Source: Streptomyces sp. NBC_01217 (GTDB lineage: Bacteria; Actinomycetota; Actinomycetes; Streptomycetales; Streptomycetaceae). Taken from it: a DNA stretch of 64,000 bases. This document shows, piece after piece, positions 9,399 through 16,620 of this stretch (position 1 is its first letter; each line of letters begins with the position of its first letter). Both the position numbers and the translations under genes were made by a program. The stretch lies in assembly GCF_035994185.1 (NCBI RefSeq), contig NZ_CP108538.1, forward strand, positions 124,001 through 188,000, written 5' to 3'. The notes beneath the pieces were generated by a model, which saw nothing but the letters and a program-made list of their open reading frames with translations, did not search any database and was not told the DNA's origin.

Positions 9399-9956
9399 CT
9401 ACAGGTCGAACTCGAGGTGCTCGATGTCGGTGAAGCGGACCTCCTCCAGCTGGCCCGCGCGGCGGCCGTTGTCCTGGAAGTACGCCTCCTTGAGTGCTTC
9501 GGCGGCGATCTGCTGGAGCTGCTGGTCGGTGGCGCCCTGCTCCTGGCCGTCGAAGAGGCGGGCGGCGTAGCGGGGTGGCAGTGCGACCGTCAGGTGCCGG
9601 AGGCGGTCCTCGTCTGTTGTCCCGATCGGCGCGGTGTAGCCGATCCGGGCACGGGTGTCGATGACGATGCCTCCGGTCGTCGCCGCCTTCTGCCGCGCCT
9701 TGGCCCGGATCTGCGGCTGCCACCGCTTCTTCACCTCACGCTCCAGGCGGGCGGCGAGGTCCGGGCGGGGCTTTTTGATCTGGTCCTTGACGTACCGTTC
9801 GACGGTGCGCTGGGAGATACGCAGCATCTGGGCGACCGCCCTGGTGCTCTTGAGCTGCTTGACCAGGTACCGCATCTGCGCGGGCGCGCTCTTGGGCGCC
9901 GGGCGGGTGAACGCCTTGTGCACCGCGGCGTCCAGGCCGTCCCCGAACATACTCAT
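9399..9956 (-). CDS. tpg: Telomere terminal protein Tpg
   Basis: The 185-residue product has the length and sequence of Streptomyces Tpg proteins: MSMFGDGLDAAVHKAFTRPA at the N-terminus, MRYLVKQLKSTRAVAQML and an HTH, ISQRTVERYVKDQIKKPRPD, then RLEREVKKRWQPQIR. Tpg becomes covalently attached to the 5' ends of linear Streptomyces replicons and primes end-patching synthesis. The gene follows tap with a six-base gap in the same operon, the arrangement known from linear chromosomes and plasmids. No frame damage is visible, in contrast to nearly everything on either side. Confidence 0.93.
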   Translation of the reverse strand: MSMFGDGLDAAVHKAFTRPAPKSAPAQMRYLVKQLKSTRAVAQMLRISQRTVERYVKDQIKKPRPDLAARLEREVKKRWQPQIRAKARQKAATTGGIVIDTRARIGYTAPIGTTDEDRLRHLTVALPPRYAARLFDGQEQGATDQQLQQIAAEALKEAYFQDNGRRAGQLEEVRFTDIEHLEFDL

Positions 9957-9962
9957 CGCGGT

Positions 9963-12188
9963 CTACTCCCCGTTGTCGATGTCGGTGACGGTGCCGTCCT
10001 TGATGTACCGGGCGAGGTTGAGCTCCGGGGCGTTGAACTGCTCGCGGACACCCTCGCCCCACAGCACGCTCTGGGTGCCCTCCCACTTCACCAGACCCGG
10101 GTTCACGCCGAGTTTGAAGCCGCCGGGCAGTGGCTTGCCGTCCCGGTAGGGCAGGAAGTCCAGCGGGGAGGGCCCCTCGGACGCGTACACGGCGCAGTCC
10201 GAGAGGACCGCGACCGGGTACTGCCCGGTGAAGGCGGCGTGCTTGACGATCTTTCGGTGCATGTTGATCCGCGTGCGGGAGATGACGGCGGCGCGGATGT
10301 CCGGGCGCCAGGTGGGCCGTGCAAGGGCCCGCCACGGCTGCCCGGGCTTCCAGCCCTCCCCGCGCGGACGCTCGCGCAGCTTGCCGATGCCGCCCTTCAC
10401 GGTCGCCTTGACCGCGGACACCACGATCGCCAGCTCGGGGTCGCGCTGCCGGTAGCCGTCCATCGCCTTCAGGAACTCCTCCGGCGACAGGTCGGCGCCC
10501 ACCCCGAGGTCGGCCATCGTGGCCAGATAGGCATCGCGCAGCCGGTTGTACCAGGCGTCCAGGTAGCGGCCGTTGTCGTGGCGGACGTACGCCTCGGCCG
10601 GGCGCACGTCGTAGCCGAGCTCCACCGCGTACGCCACCGTCGGCGTCGCGTACCAGGCCGGCCCCTCCGGGCGCTCGCCCTTCGGCGTGAACGGGCTGGG
10701 CAGCAGCCCGGCGTCCAGCTCCGCCCACTTGTCCTTGGCCACCTTCACGCGGGACAGGTCGACGTGGCTCAGGTCGACCAGCCAGGAGCCGGGCAGTTTC
10801 GGATCGAAGACGGGGTTCTTGACGTGCACCGGCGCGCCCAGGCCGACCGTGAGGCCGTTCGCGCCGGCGGCGAAGGCCATGTTCACGTCGATGCCCACCA
10901 GATGGGGGCGAAGGCATTCGGCGTCGGTGAGCGGGCGCGCCCAGTCGTACGCCTCCTCCACCAGAACCTCCGCCGGAGTGCGGCGGTGGAAACGCGGCAG
11001 GTCGGCGAGCAGCGGGTGCCCGTCCGGGGCCTCGCACGGCGCGCAGTCCACCGGATCCTTCCCCAGCGAGCCGGGGTTGTGCTCGGAGTGCCGCTTGCCC
11101 GTCGCATCCGGTTCGGAGGCGCGGGTCGGCGGGTGCAGGGCGGTCATCAGCTCCAGGCCGGTCACGGCGGTGGAGCCGCGCGGCGTCATCACGCGGGCCG
11201 CATACGTGCCCAGCAGCCGGGCCAGGTCCGCCGGTGGCAGCTGCCCCGTGCCGGCCCAGTGCCGGGGGTCGAGCGCCTGCCAGGACGGGATGCACAACTG
11301 CACGCATGCCCGCTCCGAACCCGTGGCGGGGCGGTAGATCCGCGCCCACGGCCCGAAGCCGCGCTTGGTCAGCTGCCAGTTGGCGCGCGTCAGCTGCTTG
11401 ATGACCTTGTGGCCCTCCGGGATCCGGCCGGCCAGGCGCTCCTGCTGTGTGAGCGTGACGGGCAGGCCGTAGTGCTCGCACGCGGCCTCGGTCAGCACGA
11501 GCAGCGGGTCGGCGTCCTTGCCCGGCCCGGACAACTTCGGCTGGCCGAGCCGCCCTTCGCCGAGCGTCCACTCCACCAGGGCCGGGATCGACTTCGCCGG
11601 TACGTCCAGGACCAGGCCGCCGACGCAGTACGCCAGTACCTGACCATCCGCGCCGACGTCGACGATGGCGAGCGGACCGTTCTCGAAACGCGGGTCGGCG
11701 CCGCCCGCCGGGGTGCCGGCGGGGGCGGCCTTCTTCGCGGCCGGACGGCGCGACGTCGGCCTGGTCGTGGCCGCCGGGCGCGGTACAGCGGCAGGGGCTG
11801 TGGGGCGGAGTGCGGTGTTGGCAGGTTCCGCATCCGGGCCCGTTGGTTCGGTGCGGGCTTGGGCCGGTTCAACTGCCTTTGGCGCAGGAGCGGCTGGGAC
11901 GGCAGGCGTCTCGGGAACCGCCGTGTCCTCAGGGGGCACTGGGGTGGTGGCAGGGTAGAGCTGGGCGAGCTGCTTGAGCATGCGGGCGTATGCATCGCGC
12001 TCCGGCGGCCGCGGCTCGGTCTTGCCGGCCTCCCAGCCGCTGACCGTCGCGCGCCGCACCTGCAGTGCGGCGGCCACCTCGTCCAGCGTCAGGCCGTGCG
12101 CCTGGCGCAGCCGCTTGCGTTTTGCCGGGGGCGGCAGCGGGGAGCGGGACGCAACCAGCGCGTCGACCGCATCGAACAGCTCAGACAT
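9963..12188 (-). CDS. tap: Telomere-associated protein Tap
   Basis: The start is the ATG at 12188, preceded by a perfect AGGAGG seven bases away, giving 741 residues, close to known Tap proteins. Residues about 20-65 form an XRE-type HTH (KRKRLRQAHGLTLDEVAAAL and RRATVSGWEAGKTEPRP). A low-complexity Pro/Ala linker follows to about residue 165, then a large globular region with ILADVGADG-like and HLVGIDVNMAFAAGANGLTV segments. Tap binds telomeric DNA and recruits Tpg to the ends of linear replicons. tap and tpg are six bases apart and must be co-transcribed. The upstream region contains repeated GTACG and CGATACGTG words that could be an operator. Confidence 0.93.
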   Translation of the reverse strand: MSELFDAVDALVASRSPLPPPAKRKRLRQAHGLTLDEVAAALQVRRATVSGWEAGKTEPRPPERDAYARMLKQLAQLYPATTPVPPEDTAVPETPAVPAAPAPKAVEPAQARTEPTGPDAEPANTALRPTAPAAVPRPAATTRPTSRRPAAKKAAPAGTPAGGADPRFENGPLAIVDVGADGQVLAYCVGGLVLDVPAKSIPALVEWTLGEGRLGQPKLSGPGKDADPLLVLTEAACEHYGLPVTLTQQERLAGRIPEGHKVIKQLTRANWQLTKRGFGPWARIYRPATGSERACVQLCIPSWQALDPRHWAGTGQLPPADLARLLGTYAARVMTPRGSTAVTGLELMTALHPPTRASEPDATGKRHSEHNPGSLGKDPVDCAPCEAPDGHPLLADLPRFHRRTPAEVLVEEAYDWARPLTDAECLRPHLVGIDVNMAFAAGANGLTVGLGAPVHVKNPVFDPKLPGSWLVDLSHVDLSRVKVAKDKWAELDAGLLPSPFTPKGERPEGPAWYATPTVAYAVELGYDVRPAEAYVRHDNGRYLDAWYNRLRDAYLATMADLGVGADLSPEEFLKAMDGYRQRDPELAIVVSAVKATVKGGIGKLRERPRGEGWKPGQPWRALARPTWRPDIRAAVISRTRINMHRKIVKHAAFTGQYPVAVLSDCAVYASEGPSPLDFLPYRDGKPLPGGFKLGVNPGLVKWEGTQSVLWGEGVREQFNAPELNLARYIKDGTVTDIDNGE

Positions 12189-12469
12189 GCAACACCTCCT
12201 GTCCCGCAACCCTAGCGTGAAGCGCACGTATCGCGTACCAACCACGTACGGATACCGTAAACGACGGTTGGGGGTTCACGGTTGCTTCCGGAAAAGGCGC
12301 CCCCGGGCTCGGGCTGTTGCAGGCTCACTGGCCGAGGGTCCGTGGTGGTGTCATGGCTATGCCTGAACTGGCCGGGCGAAGCGGCTTGGTGTGAGAGACC
12401 TGGGAGAGCAGGCGACCCGCCGAGCGGCGGCCATCGCGATGGCAGAACGCCCGGGGGCGGCATGCCGGC
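12189..12469. promoter_or_regulatory. Upstream region of the tap-tpg operon
   Basis: No gene is supported here. Reading toward tap on the minus strand, the segment from about 12260 to 12205 contains the near-repeats GTATCCGTACGTGG, GGTACGCGATACGTGCG and CACGCTAGGGTTGCG. These look like a promoter/operator zone; TAGGGT could be a -10 element, but no well-spaced -35 box stands out. The ribosome site AGGAGG is at about 12196-12201. Tap autoregulation through these repeats is a guess. Confidence 0.35.
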
Positions 12470-12895
12470 GCGACGCCCTGCTCGCTGGCCGGGGAGGTCG
12501 ACATCGTCGGCTTCCTGATCGTCACCTTCCTGCGGACCAGCGAGCCCGGCGCCTGCCGGATGCCGGGACGGCACCGCGCCGAACTGACCGGCACCGGCAT
12601 CGACCCGGCGCTGCAGCGCGACTCCAGCCCCGGTGAACGTGCCGAGCGATGGAAGGAACGCCTACGCCAGGCCGGTGTTGCCCAGGACAACACCGACAGG
12701 CTGCTCGGGCTGCTCGGGCTGCTGTTCCCGGCAGTCCAGCAGGCCGTCGGCAACGGCGGCGACCCCCGTGCCACGGCGCGCCGACGCGGGATCGGCAGCC
12801 AGGACCGCTTCGACCGGTACCTCGTCTTCACGCTGCCGACACCCGCCCAATGCCACCGACACGCCCACTCACAGCCGCTCTGTCGGTGGGCGTGA
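12470..12895 (+). pseudogene. KAP-family P-loop NTPase fragment
   Basis: A frame with no credible start encodes GEVDIVGFLIVTFLRTSEPG, then HRAELTGTGIDPALQRDS, LLGLLGLLFPAVQQAVGNG and GSQDRFDRYLVFTLPTP. The order E-V-D-x-x-x-F, L-R-T-x-E-P-G, L-F-P and (S)-x-D-x-F-D-R-Y-x-x-F is typical of the middle-to-C-terminal part of KAP NTPases, which are membrane-associated P-loop proteins often linked to phage exclusion or defence. The Walker A region is missing and the frame ends in unrelated sequence at 12895, so it is a remnant. Confidence 0.5.
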
Positions 12896-13203
12896 CGGCC
12901 TCGCCGACGCGCAGCACCGGTGAACGCGGCCCGGTCCCCAGCGCGTCCGCACCGCCCCGGAGCAGGCCGCACCCCAGCCCGGGGAGAGGGGAAAAGAAGA
13001 GACGCTCTTCCCTCAAAAGGGAAGAGGTGTCGGCAGCACCGTCCGCCGACCCACACTCGCTGACCTGCGGTGGAACACCTCGACGAATTCACCGCTGACA
13101 ACCCGTTGAGCAACCCGCCAAGCAACCCATTACGCACCCTGCAGAGCCACCAGTTGAGCCATCAGTCAGGCAGCCGTGCCTGGACTCCGCAGATGGCCAG
13201 TGA
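12896..13203. other. Region without a supported gene
   Basis: The plus strand has a short open stretch, translating around DNPLSNPPSNPLRTLQSHQL and reaching a stop just before the IS1380 end, but no family is recognised. The only structure seen is the hairpin at 13005-13026. Confidence 0.4.
13005..13026. terminator. Perfect 9-bp hairpin
   Basis: CTCTTCCCT at 13005-13013 pairs with AGGGAAGAG at 13018-13026 around a CAAA loop. There is no T-tract on either side. It lies downstream of the KAP remnant and may be an old intrinsic terminator. Confidence 0.4.
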
Positions 13204-14921
13204 CTGAGCCCGGATCCACCGGCTGACCTCTGTGGACAACTTCTCCGGGAACGAGGAAGAGCCTTGTGACCTGCGATGATGGGAGTTCTTGAGGCTTCCA
13301 GCACGCACGATGACAAGGCTCTTCCGAGATGCAATCTTCCCATGCCGCCGTCCATGTCTCCGCACTCTTCGACGAGCCGAATCTGATCGCGGATGCGGGG
13401 CTGCTTCCGCTGATCGCGCTCGCCGAACGGGTCGGCCTGCCCGGTCTGGCCGCCCAGGTCCGCATCGAGGCGGCCGACAACAGCGGCGGCGCCCATCCGG
13501 CGGCCAAGGTGCTGTCGCTGCTGGGCGCGATGTGCTCGGGGGCCGACTCCATCGATGATGCCGACCGGCTGCGGCACGGCGCAATGGACCGGGCCTTCGC
13601 CGGGATACGCGCCCCGTCCACGCTGGGCACCTTCCTGCGCTCCTTCACCCACGGCCACAACCGGCAACTCCACCGTGTGCACCGGGAATTCCTGGCCCGC
13701 CTCGCGACCCGTACCCCGCTGCTGCCCGGCGCCGGGCAGCTGATGTTCATCGACATCGACCCCACCCACCGCCGGGTCTACGGACGGGCCAAGCAAGGCG
13801 CCGAGCACGGGCGCCTGAAGGGGCAGCGCACCCTGCACCCGATCATGGCCACCCTGTCCACCCCGCTCGCCCGGCCGGTGATCGGTGCGGTCCGCCTGCG
13901 CCGCGGCAAGGCCGCCGACGTCCGCGGCGCGAAAAGCTTCGTCGCCCAGGCCCTGGCCATCGCGAAGGACGCGGGCGGAACCGGAATCCGGATGGTGCGG
14001 GCGGACAGCAAGTTCTACACCGCCGATGTGGCCGCCGCCTGCCACAGGTCCGGTGCCCACTTCTCCCTCACCACGGGCATGAACCCCTCCATCGCCGCCG
14101 CGATCGGCCGCATCACCGAGGACGCCTGGATCCCGATCCGCTACCCCGAGGCGTTCGTGGATCCCGACACCGGCGAGATGGTCTCCGACGCCGAGGTCGC
14201 CGAGACCGAGTACACCGCGTTCACCGGACGCAAGAAGGCCGAGCAGGTCACCGCCCGTCTGATCGTGCGACGGGTGCGACGCCTGAACCCGCAAGCAGCC
14301 ACCGGGCAGGGCGAGTTGTTCGACTCCTGGCGCTACCATCCCATCTTCACCAACAGCCCCTTCGGCATGCTTCAGGCCGAACTGCACCACCGGCAACACG
14401 CTGTCGTGGAACAGGCAATCGCGGACGGGAAGTCCTCCGCGCTCGCCCACCTGCCCTCGGGAAACTTCCAGGCGAACGCCGCCTGGCTGATCCTGTGGGC
14501 CATGTCGCACAACCTGCTGCGGGCCGCCGGCGCCCTGGCCTCGGCCTTCCACGCCAAGGCCACCACCGCCACACTCCGCGCCCACCTGATCCACGTCCCC
14601 GCCCGACTCGCCCGCACCGCGAGGACCAAGCTGACCGCCCACCTGCCCGCCAACTGGCCCTGGCAGGCCGCCTACCAGGACTTGTTCGAGGCCGTCCATC
14701 ACCCACCGTCGACACCCTGACGGCCTCCATCGACACCGCACCCTGACGGCCGCACCGGCCACCGGCACCACCGCCCCAGCCCCGACTCGCAAAACACCTC
14801 GGACAGGCCGCGACCCGAGCGCGGCGGGCGCCGCCCGCCCTCGAACCCAAGCCCCACACCACCATCAGCCCTCGGCGAGAAATCGGACCTCGGAAACATC
14901 AGCCGGTGGATCCGGGCTGAG
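13204..14921 (+). mobile_element. IS1380-family insertion sequence, apparently complete
   Basis: The element is bounded by inverted repeats. AGCCCGGATCCACCGGCTGA at 13207-13226 is matched exactly by its reverse complement at 14899-14918, and three more outer bases match with one mismatch, giving ends at about 13204 and 14921. It carries one intact transposase gene. The right end cuts directly into an IS3 orfB gene on the other strand, whose missing 3' part is not found on the left side. No target-site duplication was seen, so a deletion probably accompanied or followed insertion. Confidence 0.8.
13329..14720 (+). CDS. IS1380-family transposase
   Basis: The 463-residue protein starts at the ATG at 13329 and is undamaged. 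It shows the IS1380 pattern: an N-terminal NLIADAGLLPLIALAERVGL, KVLSLLGAMCSGADSIDDAD, the first acidic motif MFIDIDPTHRRVYGRAKQGA, the second in GIRMVRADSKFY, and a C-terminal QGELFDSWRYHPIFTNSPF followed by NFQANAAWLILWAMSHNLLR with the family's late acidic region upstream. The length is normal for the family. It is the only transposase in the window that appears fully intact. Confidence 0.92.
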   Translation: MQSSHAAVHVSALFDEPNLIADAGLLPLIALAERVGLPGLAAQVRIEAADNSGGAHPAAKVLSLLGAMCSGADSIDDADRLRHGAMDRAFAGIRAPSTLGTFLRSFTHGHNRQLHRVHREFLARLATRTPLLPGAGQLMFIDIDPTHRRVYGRAKQGAEHGRLKGQRTLHPIMATLSTPLARPVIGAVRLRRGKAADVRGAKSFVAQALAIAKDAGGTGIRMVRADSKFYTADVAAACHRSGAHFSLTTGMNPSIAAAIGRITEDAWIPIRYPEAFVDPDTGEMVSDAEVAETEYTAFTGRKKAEQVTARLIVRRVRRLNPQAATGQGELFDSWRYHPIFTNSPFGMLQAELHHRQHAVVEQAIADGKSSALAHLPSGNFQANAAWLILWAMSHNLLRAAGALASAFHAKATTATLRAHLIHVPARLARTARTKLTAHLPANWPWQAAYQDLFEAVHHPPSTP

Positions 14922-15142
14922 TCCTCGAATGCCTTCTTGATGAGCAGTTTCAATTCATCGCGCCGCTGGGCCGTCGCGGAATCCGGGCGGCCGCGCCATT
15001 CGTAGTAGCCGGATCTGGACACGTCGAGGCGATTGCACATGTACTCGACGCTGTACGCGTACTCCACCGTGTCGAGTCGCATCTCGTCGATGAACTCGTA
15101 CTTGCTCACTACCGGGGATCCCTCGCGAAGTACGCCGCGCAT
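14922..15142 (-). pseudogene. IS3-family transposase (orfB), N-terminal part, cut by IS1380
   Basis: In the minus strand orfA and orfB overlap as in IS3 elements that use -1 frameshifting. The orfB frame gives VSKYEFIDEMRLDTVEYAYS, then VEYMCNRLDVSRSGYYEWRG and RRDELKLLIKKAFEDS. This is the normal IS3 HTH_21 region. It ends exactly at the IS1380 terminal repeat (14921), and the integrase core is missing. The loss of the rest shows that a deletion or rearrangement occurred at the IS1380 left end. Confidence 0.85.
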
Positions 15143-15399
15143 TTTTTCAGGAAGACGTTCTCCATCTCGACTTCCCGAATACGGCGTTCGAGCTCCTTCA
15201 GACGGGCCCGCTCGCTCACCGTCAGGTCTGCATCGGCAGACGGCTCATGCTGTTTCTGATGCTTCTTCACCCAGCCCCGGCGCGTCTCCGGATTCAGCTC
15301 AAGATCGCGAGCCGTCTCGGAGATGGTCTTGCTGGACCGGAGTGCGATCTGGACGGCTTCCTCGCGGAACTCCGGTGAATATTTGCTGGGTGGCGCCAC
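15109..15399 (-). CDS. IS3-family transposase orfA
   Basis: The 96-residue protein, starting at the ATG at 15399, has the IS3 OrfA layout. An HTH covers KYSPEFREEAVQIALRSSKT and ISETARDLELNPETRRGWVK. A leucine-zipper coiled coil follows, RLKELERRIREVEMENVFLK, ending in KKCAAYFA. The 3' end overlaps the orfB frame by 34 bases. The gene is intact, but the element is not, because orfB is truncated by IS1380. Confidence 0.9.
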   Translation of the reverse strand: MAPPSKYSPEFREEAVQIALRSSKTISETARDLELNPETRRGWVKKHQKQHEPSADADLTVSERARLKELERRIREVEMENVFLKKCAAYFARDPR

Positions 15400-15465
15400 T
15401 TCGTGCTTCCTCGTTTCCTGTTCAGGGCAATCCTATTGGGTCCCTGTCCGGGAACTTCGAGGCAC

Positions 15466-15558
15466 CACACCACCTCCTACATCACCGCCGATGCCGCCGA
15501 ATACTTCGGCCTCCCCCGTGACCGCACGGTCATCATGGGTTCGCAGATCGAGGTGTAG
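15466..15558 (+). pseudogene. C-terminal tail of an unidentified gene
   Basis: A plus-strand frame encodes TSYITADAAEYFGLPRDRTV followed by IMGSQIEV and a TAG stop at 15556-15558. The composition and codon use look like a true protein C-terminus, but the upstream part is missing, apparently removed at the IS3 end. I do not recognise the family. The stop is only six bases from the 3' end of the convergent KAS III gene. Confidence 0.4.
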
Positions 15559-15564
15559 GCGCTC

Positions 15565-16620
15565 CTATCCCCGGCGGCCCCCAGCTGCCGTGGCCGAGGC
15601 ATGCCCCACGGCCCAGGTCGGCAGGTGCTCGATGCGAACGACGGCGCAAGTGATCGAGACCCCGCCCCCGTGTGCCACGATCAGCACATGGTCGCCCGCG
15701 CCGACTTCCCGCGTTTCGACGAGGTGGTTGAGGCCCACGATCTGGTCATTGACCGTCATGTGCCCCAGCCCCCGGCCGAATTCGAGCAGCCCCTGCTCGG
15801 TGCGGAGGCCCATGGGGTCGAGGATCCCCTTGAGGTAGCCCTCCCGGCCGGTGAAGATGTGCGCCACGCGGGTGATGTCGCCGGCGTCGAGGTCGGCCTC
15901 GGCCATCGTCCGCAGAGCGAGTTCCGTCCGTAGTTCCCCTTGGCGCCCCACGGCTTTGGAGATCGCCTCGTCCAAGGGTGCGGCCGTCGCCTGCCGGTCC
16001 TCGGCGTCCACGTCCGTCACAGGAGGGAACTCCTCGTCGCGGAAGCGCTCTTCGACCTCGGCCGTGGATCCGCTGTTGATCGACAGGAGCCTGGCGAAAC
16101 TCGGCTCCTTGGTGAGCACGACGGCGCTGGCTCCGTCGGCGATGACGCCGTTCTCCAGGGACGCCCAGCGGTTGAAACGCGGGGTGCTGACGTTGTCGGA
16201 GCCCGTGACGAGTGCCGCTGCGCGCTCGGGGACGGCCAGGAGATGGCAGGCGGCGAGTTCGAGCGAGCCGATCAGTCCGTTGCATCCCTGACTGACCTGG
16301 TAGGAGGGGATGTCCCGGTCGGTGACATGGCGCAGGACGTAGTGCTGGGCCGACCAGGCTCCAGGCCCCTGTTTGTGCATGCCGGCGTGGATGTGGAGGG
16401 CGAGGTCATGGGGGTGGGTACCGGCGCGCTCGATGGCCTGGCGCGCTGCCCGCACAGCCATGTCCGGGGCCGGCGTGTCACCGGCGACGGCCGCTCCCGT
16501 CCATCCTTGGTACTCGTGGTCCTCGGGGTCGTACCAGCCCAGTTCCACTGCTCTCCCGGCGTCGAGGACGGCGGGGATGTGTACGCCGAGCCCTGCGATG
16601 TACAGGTCGGGGGTCTTCAC
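15565..16620 (-). CDS. KAS III-like acyltransferase (CerJ/ChlB3 type)
   Basis: The GTG at 16620 overlaps the upstream PKS stop as GTGA and gives 351 residues. The thiolase fold is clear: YIAGLGVHIP at the N-terminus, SYQVSQGCNGLIGSLELA with nucleophilic Cys113, VAHIFTGREGYLKGI with His254, and GLGHMTVNDQIVGLNHLVE. In FabH the third catalytic residue is Asn in a GNT/GN loop; here the loop reads N291-D292-Q, like the C-H-D triad of CerJ-type enzymes that transfer acyl groups to hydroxyls or amines instead of condensing with malonyl-ACP. Together with translational coupling to the PKS this suggests offloading of the PKS chain onto the peptide or another acceptor. The acceptor is inferred, not seen. 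Confidence 0.85.
   Translation of the reverse strand: MKTPDLYIAGLGVHIPAVLDAGRAVELGWYDPEDHEYQGWTGAAVAGDTPAPDMAVRAARQAIERAGTHPHDLALHIHAGMHKQGPGAWSAQHYVLRHVTDRDIPSYQVSQGCNGLIGSLELAACHLLAVPERAAALVTGSDNVSTPRFNRWASLENGVIADGASAVVLTKEPSFARLLSINSGSTAEVEERFRDEEFPPVTDVDAEDRQATAAPLDEAISKAVGRQGELRTELALRTMAEADLDAGDITRVAHIFTGREGYLKGILDPMGLRTEQGLLEFGRGLGHMTVNDQIVGLNHLVETREVGAGDHVLIVAHGGGVSITCAVVRIEHLPTWAVGHASATAAGGRRG

Noticed and set aside
9282-12215. Plus-strand open frame of 977 codons opposite tpg-tap
   Set aside because: It is antisense to two recognised, well-started genes, has a biased composition typical of the complementary frame in GC-rich DNA and no family motif.
13089-14792. Minus-strand open frame of 567 codons opposite the IS1380 transposase
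   Set aside because: It spans an element whose plus-strand gene is complete and recognisable. The translation has no motif.
15565-16620. Housekeeping FabH (fatty-acid KAS III)
   Set aside because: The third catalytic position has an N-D-Q loop, the C-terminus ends in AHGGGVSITCAVV, and the gene is coupled to a PKS. All fit acyltransferase-type KAS III proteins better.
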